Shown here in pieces: positions 53,024 through 61,276 of a DNA stretch of 64,000 nt. Below the pieces are notes generated by a model. It did no database searches, had not been told where the DNA came from, and worked only from the letters and a program-made list of their open reading frames with translations. Source of the stretch: Niallia sp. NCCP-28 (GTDB lineage: Bacteria > Bacillota > Bacilli > Bacillales > Cytobacillaceae); the NCBI RefSeq assembly GCF_023168165.1, contig NZ_BQYJ01000003.1, positions 636,499 through 700,498 on the forward strand, written 5' to 3'. How positions within the stretch are numbered: the stretch's first letter is position 1; the number at the start of each line of letters is the position of its first letter. Position numbers and translations under genes: made by a program.

Positions 53024-54502
53024 CTATAAATCAAACAATGCCTTTGTATCACAAGACAGTTTCCTTTTTCCTACATATTCATTGCGGTAATTGCAAAATG
53101 CATAATCTGTTTCCCATTCTTTATGAAAAAGGATGATTTTTTTTATCCCATGAATAATAGTATATACCTCTTCATTGGACATAGTTGGATGAAGAGACAG
53201 GCGCACCCAGCCAGGTTTATGGGAAAAATCTCCTTCCAGCACTTCTTGGCTGATTTTTTTCGATTGTTCTTTTGTTAAATGCAATAAATGATGTCCATAT
53301 GGCCCTGCACAAGAGCAGCCTCCCCTTACTTGTATGCCAAAGCGATCATTTAGCAGGCGCACCATTAGGTCATAATGAACATTTTTAGCGATAAAAGAAA
53401 TGACACCAAGGCGATTTTTATTGCAGGAATCAAGCACTTCTATTCCTTCTATTTTTTCTAATTCTGCAAGCGCAATTGTCACTAGTTCTTTTTCTCTTGC
53501 TTCAATTTCCTGTATGCCCATATTTTCTTTTAATTTTATGGCTAATGCCGTTTTAATCGCTTGCAAAAATCCTGGCGTCCCTCCATCCTCCCTTTCCTCG
53601 ATGTCTTTTTTATAAAGAATATCGCCCCATTGATTGGTAAAATCAACGGTTCCTCCTCCTGGCAAATCAGGGACTTTGGATGTGAGCAAGTTTTTGTTCA
53701 TTATGACAACGCCGCTTGTGCCAGGGCCTCCAAGAAATTTATGTGGAGAAAAGTAGATAGCATCTAATTGTTCTGTTTTATCGCTTGGATGCATGTCGAT
53801 TTTGATATATGGAGCAGAAGCGGAAAAATCGATAAAACATAGGCCGTTATGGTTATGCATAATGCTTGCTAAATGGTGATAATCTGTTTTTCTTCCTGTT
53901 ACATTAGAACAGGCAGTAAAAGCTCCTATTTTTTGTTTTCTATCTTTATATTTTTTCAGGAGTTCTTCTAGATAGCTATAATTTACATCTCCTGATGAAT
54001 CAGGAGGAATCATTTCTACATCTGCATTGGTTTCTACCCAAGAAAGATAATTGGAATGATGCTCCATATGTGTTACAAAAACAATGGGCCTTTCTGATTC
54101 AATCTCCTTTTTTGGCTGTTTTAATCCAAGTATTCTCTGCAGTTTATTTACTGCTGCTGTCATGCCAGAACCTGCAAATAAAAGTATATCCTTTTCATTT
54201 GCATGAACATGTGACTTTATAATTTCTTTCGCTTCTTCATAAGCCTTTGTCATATAGGTTCCTGTAATATTTGATTCTGTATGAGTGTTTCCCACAAATG
54301 GGCCTAATTCTTTTGTTAATTTTTCTTCAATACTTTTATATAAACGACCACTTGCAGTCCAATCTGCATAAAGAAGTGTTTGCTTGCCAAAAGCGGAGAA
54401 TGTTTGATTATGCCCAATAATATATTGTTTAAATCTTGAAAAATACAATTCTAAATCACTATTGAAAAAGTATGTGGATTCACCAACTCTTGCTTTTATC
54501 AA
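53024..54502 (-). CDS. Class V aminotransferase-fold PLP enzyme (cysteine desulfurase-like)
   Basis: About 492 residues. The PLP site is AIYFSPHKFLGGPGTSGVV with the Schiff-base Lys; FAGSGMTAAVNKLQ, VTHMEHHSNYLSW, GAFTACSNVTGRKTDYH and RGGCSCAGPYGHHLL are further class V motifs. The Cys-rich RGGCSCAGPYG is in the position of the desulfurase active-site loop, so a cysteine desulfurase/selenocysteine lyase activity is possible, but the size is larger than SufS/IscS (about 410). I start it at the TTG at 54502 with AGGGGA 7-8 nt upstream; a GTG at 54526 is the alternative. Next to dsdA, but separated by 190 nt. Confidence 0.82.
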   Translation of the reverse strand: MIKARVGESTYFFNSDLELYFSRFKQYIIGHNQTFSAFGKQTLLYADWTASGRLYKSIEEKLTKELGPFVGNTHTESNITGTYMTKAYEEAKEIIKSHVHANEKDILLFAGSGMTAAVNKLQRILGLKQPKKEIESERPIVFVTHMEHHSNYLSWVETNADVEMIPPDSSGDVNYSYLEELLKKYKDRKQKIGAFTACSNVTGRKTDYHHLASIMHNHNGLCFIDFSASAPYIKIDMHPSDKTEQLDAIYFSPHKFLGGPGTSGVVIMNKNLLTSKVPDLPGGGTVDFTNQWGDILYKKDIEEREDGGTPGFLQAIKTALAIKLKENMGIQEIEAREKELVTIALAELEKIEGIEVLDSCNKNRLGVISFIAKNVHYDLMVRLLNDRFGIQVRGGCSCAGPYGHHLLHLTKEQSKKISQEVLEGDFSHKPGWVRLSLHPTMSNEEVYTIIHGIKKIILFHKEWETDYAFCNYRNEYVGKRKLSCDTKALFDL

Positions 54503-54609
54503 TCTGAAATCCCCTTTCTCCCTCACTTAATAACCTATGTTAAAATAAAAAAGAAGTTAATCAACAAACGATGAAAATTCAAAATTTTTCTGTAAAGGAG
54601 CGAATCGAA

Positions 54610-55575
54610 ATGAATTTATTATTTCCAGAGTATGTTCAAGCTTATATAGAAAGCTTAGTGGAGTCAGGAAGATCAAAGCTAACATTAAAACAATATGAAT
54701 CTGATATCAAAAAGTTTATCACCTGGCTGGAAAAAGAGAAAAAAAGCACTAATTTCGAAACATTTGCCGCCCTTCAAACAGAAGATATACGCGCTTATTT
54801 TTTTTATTTGCGGAAGCAGCATTTATCCCAGGCAACCATTCGCCGCTTGGCATCTGTGCTAAGCCGTCTTATGAAATTTCATCAAGTAATAGCAGCAGAG
54901 GAAATCCATAAACTTTCAGAAGCGCTGCCTATGCGTTCTTTAACAGAAAATGACTTTATTAAAATAGAGGAATACAATCGGTTGATTGAATCATTGCAAA
55001 CAAAGGAGAGCGAAAAAACAAAAAAATCGGCCCGTAACTATTTGCTGGATAGAAATAAAGCGATTGTCCAGTTGATTCGAGCATATGGATTAACTCCTCA
55101 AGAAATACATAATCTAACCATGAAAAATATTAATTTTGCACAAAGGGAGTTAATTTTACAGGGGAATGAGGTGGCCAGAAAATTTATACTGGAGGAAGAT
55201 ATTATAAAAAATATAAGAGCCTATTTTTTTTCCATTCCCCCATTATTTCGGCCAAAATATCATACACTTGATCCTTTGTTTGTTGCTTTTAACAATATTT
55301 CCTATTCTTTTCAGTATGATTATGATATTCAGCGGCCCAAGTTTTTGTCTGTTCGCGCTATTCAGGAAATGATTAAAGATGAAGTCAGAAAAATTCCTCT
55401 GCGAAAAATTTCTGCGTCAACATTAAGAAATACAGCCATTTTAGATTATATAAAAGAAGGGAAACGAGACGAGCAAATTATGAAGCGATTTGCCTTGACT
55501 AGTGAAGCAGCACTGCGACGGTATAAACAGTTTATTGAAACTGTTTTTTCTGAAAAAAGTAAAGGAGAACAATAA
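54610..55575 (+). CDS. Tyrosine-recombinase-like protein with degenerate active site
   Basis: About 321 residues in the XerC/XerD layout: an N-terminal core-binding domain (about 1-105: SRSKLTLKQYE-like start GRSKLTLKQYESDIKKFITW) and a C-terminal catalytic-fold domain. The nucleophile Tyr is present in ALRRYKQF and one Arg in STLRNTAI. The first Arg, in the usual GLRxSEL, is replaced (YGLTPQEI), and the His of HxLRH is Ser. It may be catalytically weak or a DNA-binding/structural relative. The start at 54610 has AAAGGAG 9 nt upstream; the ATG at 54571 has no site. Its stop overlaps the next gene's start by 1 nt. Confidence 0.75.
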   Translation: MNLLFPEYVQAYIESLVESGRSKLTLKQYESDIKKFITWLEKEKKSTNFETFAALQTEDIRAYFFYLRKQHLSQATIRRLASVLSRLMKFHQVIAAEEIHKLSEALPMRSLTENDFIKIEEYNRLIESLQTKESEKTKKSARNYLLDRNKAIVQLIRAYGLTPQEIHNLTMKNINFAQRELILQGNEVARKFILEEDIIKNIRAYFFSIPPLFRPKYHTLDPLFVAFNNISYSFQYDYDIQRPKFLSVRAIQEMIKDEVRKIPLRKISASTLRNTAILDYIKEGKRDEQIMKRFALTSEAALRRYKQFIETVFSEKSKGEQ

Positions 55576-56027
55576 TGATTCATATAAAAGTAGATCCTTG
55601 TAATCACGTCTACAAATTGCTGCTTGCTGCTGCATTTCGTGTTTGCGATTCCTTTCAGCTAATTCTTAGAAGTGATATGGGGGCAACATATAAAAAATAT
55701 CAAACCATTATGAATGATTTGGAGCCTTCTTTCCTTACGAAAAAAAATCAATCTGAATGGGCAAGCACCATGCTTGGCGGCAGCCAAACAGTAGAAGTTT
55801 TCTATTATCAGACAGATGAAAATGCATGGAAAGCATTAACGAAACATAGCCAGTCTTTATACACTTGGGAACATCCAAAATTGCCGGAAGACTTGTCTTT
55901 TTTCCAAAAAGACAAAGAGTGGCTTGTTACAAGCAGCCATGAACAATGGTGCACGATATCGCCAAGCACTGAACAAGAAAGGAAAATGATTACAAGCATC
56001 CCTGGTTTGCTTTTTGAACTAGAATAA
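55575..56027 (+). CDS. Hypothetical protein coupled to the recombinase-like gene
   Basis: 150 residues, soluble, beginning MIHIKVDPCNHVYKLLLAAA. Cys/Trp-containing stretches are FRVCDSFQLILRSDMGATY, EWASTMLGGSQTVEVFYYQ and EWLVTSSHEQWCTISP. I do not recognise a family. AAAGGAG precedes the ATG, which overlaps the recombinase stop by one nucleotide, so it is co-translated. A strong bidirectional terminator follows. The coupling suggests it works with the recombinase-like protein; that is inference. No membrane segment or signal peptide is seen. Confidence 0.65.
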   Translation: MIHIKVDPCNHVYKLLLAAAFRVCDSFQLILRSDMGATYKKYQTIMNDLEPSFLTKKNQSEWASTMLGGSQTVEVFYYQTDENAWKALTKHSQSLYTWEHPKLPEDLSFFQKDKEWLVTSSHEQWCTISPSTEQERKMITSIPGLLFELE

Positions 56028-56033
56028 ACCAAG

Positions 56034-56075
56034 CAAAAAAACCAGCAATTCTTTTTAAAGAGTTGCTGGTTTTTT
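56034..56075. terminator. Bidirectional terminator between recombinase operon and spoIIP
   Basis: AAAAAACCAGCAA and TTGCTGGTTTTTTTTT with inner TCTTT/AAAGA pairing, between two convergent units. Confidence 0.9.
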
Positions 56076-56082
56076 TTTGAAA

Positions 56083-57228
56083 TTATTGCTCTGTTGCATT
56101 ATTTTCTTCCCAATATACTTCTGAGAATACATCTGCAAATGCTTCCATTGACCTCTTTAATTCTGCTTGGTTATTATCTACTCCGCCAACTTCTAAAAGA
56201 ATTGCTTTATCAGAAAAATCTTGATTATAGATGCCATTTCCTTCTGTTTTTGCTTTGCCGAGAATCCCTCTAGAAATGCCAGGATACTTTTCTTTTAGTT
56301 TATTATTTAGTTTTTTTGCAAACTCTGTATTTTTTTCATAATTTTTATTTGCTTGCCCAATAACAAATACTAGTCGGGCATAAGACTTTCCATTTATCGT
56401 TGTAGTAGTCGCTTGTCGCCTGCTTGAATCTCGATGGATATCAATTAAATATGTTAAATCATTATTTACTGCAACTGCCTCTTTGACGATTTCTTTAGAC
56501 ATGGTATAAGAAGACGAATAGCTCCACTTGCGGTCCAGTAATTTTTGATTAAAGTTTGTTTTATCATGTTCCACGCCAATGCCCTCTTTTTGCAGAAGAG
56601 ATGTCAGTTTGCTGCCAAGACTCACCACATTTACTCGTGGATCTGCGCTGATTGCATCATTAGGATTTGTAGTATTTTTTAATAATGGCAAATACGATTC
56701 TAGATTATGTGTTTGGTAGATAAACACTTTTTTTGTTTTTGCCACTTGGATTGGTTTTGTATCTTCTTTTTCTTCTGTTTGTTCTTTTTCAATGCTTTCT
56801 TCATTTGCTTCTTTTGGATTTTTTAATATTTCCTCTGATGGTGTTGATTCATAAGGCAAATTAGCAATTGTTGTCCCTTTTTCAGCCACAATAATATCTG
56901 TATGATAAAAGGTCAGCAATGGAAGTTCTCGTCCTAATAAGGTTCTCGTATCATCTAATTTAATATTCGTTGCTACCTGAAAAAATAACTTCGAAAAAGA
57001 AAGTCCGCTAGATGTAGTCTCTGGAAAAAAATGATTTTCTGATCGGAAAATTTCATAATAAAGATTCGTAGAATCCACCTCTTTTAGAAAGTTGCTGACA
57101 TAGTTGGATGAAAGTTTTAATGAGAAAAAAGAAGTGGTGATCCCTGCAATTAAAATAAAAACAAGGATGACTCCTAATATAGTAGAATTAATGGCTTGGA
57201 AATAGTAGCGTATTTTAGTTGGATGCAT
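56083..57228 (-). CDS. spoIIP: Stage II sporulation protein P (peptidoglycan hydrolase)
   Basis: 381 residues. An N-terminal transmembrane helix (about 14-36) anchors it; a Glu-rich linker follows; the SpoIIP domain (about 160-381) has KKVFIYQTHNLESYLPLL (His and Glu of the zinc/catalytic site), GIGVEHDKTNF, YLIDIHRDSSRR and ILLEVGGVDNN. With SpoIID and SpoIIM it degrades septal and cortical peptidoglycan during forespore engulfment. GGAGACGG precedes the start. In B. subtilis spoIIP is next to gpr; no gpr is seen here, so this may be a second paralogue. Convergent with the recombinase operon. Confidence 0.9.
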   Translation of the reverse strand: MHPTKIRYYFQAINSTILGVILVFILIAGITTSFFSLKLSSNYVSNFLKEVDSTNLYYEIFRSENHFFPETTSSGLSFSKLFFQVATNIKLDDTRTLLGRELPLLTFYHTDIIVAEKGTTIANLPYESTPSEEILKNPKEANEESIEKEQTEEKEDTKPIQVAKTKKVFIYQTHNLESYLPLLKNTTNPNDAISADPRVNVVSLGSKLTSLLQKEGIGVEHDKTNFNQKLLDRKWSYSSSYTMSKEIVKEAVAVNNDLTYLIDIHRDSSRRQATTTTINGKSYARLVFVIGQANKNYEKNTEFAKKLNNKLKEKYPGISRGILGKAKTEGNGIYNQDFSDKAILLEVGGVDNNQAELKRSMEAFADVFSEVYWEENNATEQ

Positions 57229-57367
57229 AGGCCGTCTCCTTTCTATTAACAGGTATATGCATTTGCTAGAAAATTTAGAAGAAAAATATCAGTTAGTATT
57301 TTAAGAGATTTTTTAATGATATAAATTATATGCTATTATATATTGAGTGCGTAAAATTTCATTTATC

Positions 57368-57405
57368 TAAAAAAACTTTGCTGCATTTCCTACAGCAAAG
57401 TTTTG
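57368..57405 (-). terminator. Terminator after rsgA paralogue
   Basis: AAAACTTTGCTG and CAGCAAAGTTTT form a 12-bp stem followed by T residues on the minus strand. Confidence 0.88.
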
Positions 57406-57411
57406 TATTTT

Positions 57412-58500
57412 TTATTCATTTGAATAGTTATTTTTATACTTCTTTTTATTTTTTTTAGCTGCTTTTTTTTCTTTTCTTTTTTCTTCCAGCTTTGTCTGTT
57501 TCATTGTTTTCTTTTCGATAAAATCCAGCTCTTTTTTTAATTTAAAGTAGCTTTGAAGACGTTTTGTTTCTAATTCACGTGCTTGTATTTTTTGTTGAAC
57601 AAAACATCCAGGTTCATTTGTATGAGTACAGTTTCTAAATTTACATCGTTCAGCAAACTCTTCTATATCTTGAAAGCTTGTGTCAAAACTATCATTCTGT
57701 TCCCATAATTGCAGTTCCCGCATGCCAGGTGTATCAATTAAAATGCCCCCATTCGGCAAAAGAACCAGTTCTCGATGTGTTGTCGTATGACGCCCTTTTG
57801 CATCGTCTTCTCGAATGCTAGAAATTTTCATTTTCTCTGTTTCCAGCAGCGCATTAACAAGTGTAGATTTTCCAACACCTGATGAACCAAGCAATGCTCC
57901 TGAAACACCTTCTGCCAACAAATTCTGGATTTGTACTAATCCCTTTCCAATCAAAGCATAAACTGGAAACACCTCAACACCAAATGCGATATTATTCACT
58001 CTACGTTCAAACGATTCCACATCATCGCATAAATCTGCTTTTGTCAGCACTACAACTGGTTTTGCACCCGAATCCCATGCAGCAATTAAATATCTTTCTA
58101 AGCGCCTAATATTAAAGTCTTCATTTAAGCTCATGGCAATAAAGACAATATCCACATTTGCGGCAACAATTTGCTCATCTATTATAGTTCCAGCCATTTT
58201 TCGGGAAAACTTTGACTTTCTTTCGAATACATGGTGAATAATTGCTTTATCTTCTCCTTGCAATTTTTCCACAAGCACCCAATCGCCTACTGCTGGAAAA
58301 TCTGTACGGGAAACTGTTGTATAAATAAAATGGCCTGAAAGTGTGGCAAGCCATTCAAAAGCGCCACTTCTCACACGATAGGAATGCTTATGTTCTAATG
58401 TAATACGTGCAGGAATACAGTTTTTATATTTATTATTTTGTTTTAAATAATCGTATTGGTTTTCAAAAAATTCGGTAAAACCTAATTGTTTTACATTCAA
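57412..58500 (-). CDS. rsgA: Ribosome small subunit-dependent GTPase A (RsgA/YjeQ paralogue)
   Basis: 362 residues. OB-fold part (about 1-100), then a circularly permuted GTPase: LTKAD (G4) comes before GSSGVGKSTLVNALL (P-loop G1), with DTPGM (G3). The zinc site CKFRNCTHTNEPGCFV (Cys-Cys-His-Cys) closes it. A Lys-rich tail (KEKKAAKKNKKKYKNN) ends it. RsgA assists late 30S maturation. The main Bacillus copy (CpgA/YloQ) is shorter (about 298) and beside prpC/prkC, so this is probably a second, stress-related copy. AGGAGG lies 7 nt before the start at 58500; a terminator hairpin and a short leader ORF lie upstream. Confidence 0.9.
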   Translation of the reverse strand: MNVKQLGFTEFFENQYDYLKQNNKYKNCIPARITLEHKHSYRVRSGAFEWLATLSGHFIYTTVSRTDFPAVGDWVLVEKLQGEDKAIIHHVFERKSKFSRKMAGTIIDEQIVAANVDIVFIAMSLNEDFNIRRLERYLIAAWDSGAKPVVVLTKADLCDDVESFERRVNNIAFGVEVFPVYALIGKGLVQIQNLLAEGVSGALLGSSGVGKSTLVNALLETEKMKISSIREDDAKGRHTTTHRELVLLPNGGILIDTPGMRELQLWEQNDSFDTSFQDIEEFAERCKFRNCTHTNEPGCFVQQKIQARELETKRLQSYFKLKKELDFIEKKTMKQTKLEEKRKEKKAAKKNKKKYKNNYSNE

Positions 58501-58528
58501 TGATATTTCCTCCTAAATGTGCATAATA

Positions 58529-58571
58529 AAAAAACCTTGTGTTCTGCCATTTAGCAGTCCACAAGGTTTTT
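58529..58571 (-). terminator. Attenuator-like terminator in the rsgA leader
   Basis: AAACCTTGTG and CACAAGGTTT with inner CTGC/GGCAG pairing, then seven T on the minus strand. It ends about 30 nt before the rsgA start codon, after the leader ORF. Confidence 0.85.
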
Positions 58572-58635
58572 CCCACGTTTAAGAGGCATACATTATTGCT
58601 GAAATGTACACTTTTGGCGTGTGAACTGGGACAAA

Positions 58636-58680
58636 CTAAATAGCATTGATTGATTTGCATATACGTTTTCCATAACACAT
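58636..58680 (-). CDS. Putative leader peptide before rsgA (14 residues)
   Basis: ATG at 58680 behind AAGGAG 8 nt upstream encodes MCYGKRICKSINAI and stops at 58636. It is on the rsgA transcript, between a good promoter and a terminator that precedes rsgA. This layout is that of ribosome-mediated attenuators. A second overlapping start (ATG at about 58672, frame MENVYANQSM) is possible. Too short for recognition; inferred from position and ribosome binding site. Confidence 0.5.
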   Translation of the reverse strand: MCYGKRICKSINAI

Positions 58681-58705
58681 CACCTTCTCTCCTTTTATTT
58701 CTTTT

Positions 58706-58734
58706 AATATATAAAAATAATCAGAAAATGTCAA
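58706..58734 (-). promoter_or_regulatory. Sigma-A-type promoter of the rsgA transcript
   Basis: TTGACA (58729-58734) and TATATT (58706-58711) on the minus strand with a 17-bp spacer, just upstream of the leader ORF. Confidence 0.75.
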
Positions 58735-58811
58735 TTCTTTAGATATATTTTTTAAAAAAGTAAAAATCAAAATTATTAGATGCGTAAAATTTACTTCTCC
58801 ATATAAGAACG

Positions 58812-59082
58812 GGCTGTCTAATACGTCCTAAAATAAAAACAGGGGAAGAAAAACAAATTGTTTTTCTTCCCCTGTTTTTTGATTTCTATTCATTTTTTAT
58901 TCTACAAGAAAAGATGTTTTTTTGTATTTAATTTTTAAAAAGTTATGTAAGAATTAGGATGGATTTTGGCACTTTGTTGATTGGAATGGAAGATGTGAGA
59001 CTCCTGCAGGAAACAGCGAGTCAAAAAGAGCCAGTGGAAAGCAAACGCCTGGAATGGAAATCAACAGGCAAGTTTAACAGCC
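58812..59082. repeat. MITE-like region with GGCTGT and ACAGCC ends
   Basis: GGCTGTC at the left and AACAGCC at the right. The right part (from about 58978: GATTGGAATGGAAG, GACTCCTGCAGGAAAC, AGCGAGTC, GGAATGGAAATCAACAG) is a common Bacillaceae dispersed repeat. The left part contains the fabZ terminator. Within the 597-base gap 58501-59097. Confidence 0.55.
58836..58880. terminator. Terminator after plsC-fabZ-like operon
   Basis: AAAACAGGGGAAGAAAAAC and its complement TTTTTCTTCCCCTGTTTT form a very strong stem with T/A runs on both sides. Confidence 0.88.
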
Positions 59083-59097
59083 CCTCTTTTCCAACCA

Positions 59098-59517
59098 TTA
59101 TTTAAAAGAAAAAAGAAACTCTGCTTCCCCAATCAACTCCCCGCGAACAGTTGCTCTTCCTGCCGCTTTGGCAATTGTTTTTTTTACTTTTGTGACAAAT
59201 ACTTCCACACAAAGTTCATCTCCTGGGAAAACTTGTTTACGGATACGGCAATTATGGATGCGAGCTAAAAGCGCCTGCTTATTATCATGTTTTTCATCAC
59301 TGTGGATGGCAACTGCTGTTACTTGAGCTATCGCCTCGACAATTAGCACACCTGGCATAAGGGGGCTATTTGGATTTTGGCCAAACGCAAAGGTATCTTC
59401 TTTGCTGATTTGTTTGACGCCAACCGCCATTTTCCCTTCTTTCAACTCTAAAATCTCATCGACTAAAGGCAATGGATACCGGCTTAGTATCTCTTTCACT
59501 TTAGGGAGATTCATCAT
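59098..59517 (-). CDS. FabZ-like hotdog-fold protein lacking the catalytic His
   Basis: 139 residues aligned along the whole of FabZ (3-hydroxyacyl-ACP dehydratase): RYPLPLVDEILELKEGK, then PLMPGVLIVEAIAQVTAVA with the catalytic Glu retained, and IRKQVFPGDELCVEV. The other catalytic residue, His in F-x-G-H-F-P, is Gln here (FGQNPNSP), with FP also altered. The enzyme may therefore be inactive as a dehydratase, bind acyl-ACP, or have changed chemistry. It overlaps the plsC stop by 4 bp (co-translated) and shares a FapR-like control region, so a lipid role is likely. The main fabZ must be elsewhere. Confidence 0.8.
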   Translation of the reverse strand: MMNLPKVKEILSRYPLPLVDEILELKEGKMAVGVKQISKEDTFAFGQNPNSPLMPGVLIVEAIAQVTAVAIHSDEKHDNKQALLARIHNCRIRKQVFPGDELCVEVFVTKVKKTIAKAAGRATVRGELIGEAEFLFSFK

Positions 59518-60125
59518 TTTTTTGATCCTTTATCCAGCTTAATCTCTTCTTGAAGATTTGCCATTACATCACTTAATTCTTTTGTTACATCCACGACATC
59601 TTTTTTTGTGCCATCGCTTGTTTTTAAATAAATAGGATCGCCGAAAATAACCGTAATTTTTTTGCCACTTAATAATCCTTTTAAATCAGTTGGACCGCTA
59701 AATGCAGCAGGTACAATGGGACACTTTGCTAAATTCGCAATCGTTGCTGCTCCTCTTTTTAGGGGTACATCTTCTGACGTTCTTGTTCCGCTTGGAAAAA
59801 TCCCGACGATCTTGCCATCCTTTATTAATTTGACTGGCGTTTTAATGCTGCTTGGTCCTGGGTTTGCACGATCAACAGGAAAAGCATTAATGCTATTAAA
59901 AAATTTTGCTGTTTTTGGTGTATCAAACAACTCTTTTTTCGCCATAAAGTGAATATGCTTTGGCAACATAGCTGTTCCAAGTGCAACCACATCAATCCAG
60001 CCAATATGAGAACACGCCACAACATAGCCTTGCCCCTCTTTTGGGAGCTTGTCTTTATTAATCACCTTTGTACGTCCGAATAATCTTAACACGACATTGG
60101 CAAAGTTTGCTGTAAAGGTATACAT
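59514..60125 (-). CDS. plsC: 1-acyl-sn-glycerol-3-phosphate acyltransferase
   Basis: About 203 residues. The HX4D motif is SHIGWIDVV (catalytic His and Asp), followed by FPVDR and GIFPSGTRTSED (the FPEGTRS-type substrate block with Ser for Glu) and VPAAFSG. It adds the second acyl chain to lysophosphatidate to make phosphatidate at the membrane. I start it at 60125, where AAAGGAG lies 8 nt upstream; the frame runs on to 60227 without a site. It is co-translated with the FabZ-like gene. A FapR-like operator in the promoter fits the known FapR regulation of plsC in Bacillus. Confidence 0.9.
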   Translation of the reverse strand: MYTFTANFANVVLRLFGRTKVINKDKLPKEGQGYVVACSHIGWIDVVALGTAMLPKHIHFMAKKELFDTPKTAKFFNSINAFPVDRANPGPSSIKTPVKLIKDGKIVGIFPSGTRTSEDVPLKRGAATIANLAKCPIVPAAFSGPTDLKGLLSGKKITVIFGDPIYLKTSDGTKKDVVDVTKELSDVMANLQEEIKLDKGSKK

Positions 60126-60245
60126 AGATAAAACTCCTTTATATGTATGATAATAATCGTCATCAAATATGATAAACGCAATATCTGCTGTTTGCTTAAA
60201 TAGAGGAATTAGAAAAATTCCAATCATATTCCCTAATTCATTTGT

Positions 60246-60280
60246 ATTATACCATCTACTATTAGTACTAGATACTATAA
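60246..60280 (-). promoter_or_regulatory. FapR-like operator and -10 of plsC
   Basis: ATTAGTACTAGATACTATAA (60261-60280, plus strand) resembles the FapR box TTAGTACCTGATACTAA. TATAAT (60246-60251, minus) lies directly downstream, so a bound repressor would cover the promoter; the -35 is weak. Consistent with malonyl-CoA control of plsC. Confidence 0.7.
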
Positions 60281-60333
60281 TTTATCCTTATATTAAATTA
60301 TATACTATAATGACAAAAATGAGTAGACAGAAA

Positions 60334-60379
60334 AAATAGCAGAAATCTTTGTGAAACATTAAAGATTTCTGCTATTTTT
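60334..60379. terminator. Terminator after HAD phosphatase gene
   Basis: AAATAGCAGAAATCTTT and AAAGATTTCTGCTATTT form a perfect 17-bp stem with T/A runs on both sides. Confidence 0.9.
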
Positions 60380-60387
60380 AGAGTAGA

Positions 60388-61263
60388 TTAATTTGCCACT
60401 TCTATTTGATTTAACATCTTATCAATAGTTTTTGCTACCCCATGTTGATCATTTGTATCCGCTACTTCTAGACAAACAGCTTTTACATCCTCTCTTGCAT
60501 TTCCCATTGCTACTGGGTAGCCAACAAGCGAAAGCATGGACAAATCATTCATGCTGTCTCCCATAGCTAATGTCTTTTGCAAAGAAATGCCCAAATGATC
60601 TGCTAATTTGGTTAAAGCATGGCCTTTAGACGCTAAAAGATGTTCAAATTCAAAATTATACTTTCCTGAAGTAACAAGAGTAACAGATGTATCGTCTTTG
60701 AACGTTTCCCAGCCCTTTGCTAATTTTTGCTGATCAAAAGAAAAAGCAAGAATATTATAAACCGGGATTGATTTATCTTCTAAATCTTTATAAGAGTCGA
60801 TAAAAGAAAAATTGGTTTGTTTAAATTGTGTATTTGCATGGTGTTCCAGTTCAGTACGATCTATATCTGGATTTGCCGTACATAAACGGTCCATTTCAAT
60901 TGTAATTAACTCTCTTGCTGTTTGCGGTGTATATAAATAATTTTTGCTGAACACTTCATAATAATAATCATTTTCTTCCAGCCATTTGAGCAAATCTAAC
61001 GCCTTTTTCTTTTCCATTGGCACATCATGCATAAGCTTTCCATCTGGGGAATGGATAGTTGCTCCATTTGCAGCAATAATCCATGTTTTGATGTCCGTTT
61101 CCTTAAATATTTCCACCACATCTGGATAGTTTCTTCCTGTTGCTACAATGACTTCTATCCCTCTTTTTTGTGCCTCTTTTAAACTTTTCACCGTTTCTTT
61201 GCTTAACTTGCTTTCATGATTTAATAAGGTTCCATCTAAATCAAATGTCATGCATGAAATCAT
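60388..61263 (-). CDS. Cof-type HAD hydrolase (sugar/nucleotide phosphatase)
   Basis: About 291 residues. HAD motifs: FDLDGTLLN (nucleophile Asp), VATGRNYPDV, a Lys in the KGHALTKLADHLG segment, and MGDSMNDLSMLSLVGYPVAMGNA, with the C2B cap between. Such enzymes dephosphorylate small sugar or cofactor phosphates. I start it at 61263, where AAGGGGG lies 8-9 nt upstream; the frame extends to 61290 into the regulator. It is the second gene of a DeoR-HAD pair separated by 13 nt, so the regulator probably controls or responds to its substrate. Confidence 0.9.
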   Translation of the reverse strand: MISCMTFDLDGTLLNHESKLSKETVKSLKEAQKRGIEVIVATGRNYPDVVEIFKETDIKTWIIAANGATIHSPDGKLMHDVPMEKKKALDLLKWLEENDYYYEVFSKNYLYTPQTARELITIEMDRLCTANPDIDRTELEHHANTQFKQTNFSFIDSYKDLEDKSIPVYNILAFSFDQQKLAKGWETFKDDTSVTLVTSGKYNFEFEHLLASKGHALTKLADHLGISLQKTLAMGDSMNDLSMLSLVGYPVAMGNAREDVKAVCLEVADTNDQHGVAKTIDKMLNQIEVAN

Positions 61264-61276
61264 TCTAATTCCCCCT

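Noticed and set aside
58463..58678. 71-codon minus-strand ORF across the rsgA leader
   Set aside because: It runs through a strong terminator hairpin into rsgA; the 14-codon ORF with its ribosome binding site is the better explanation.
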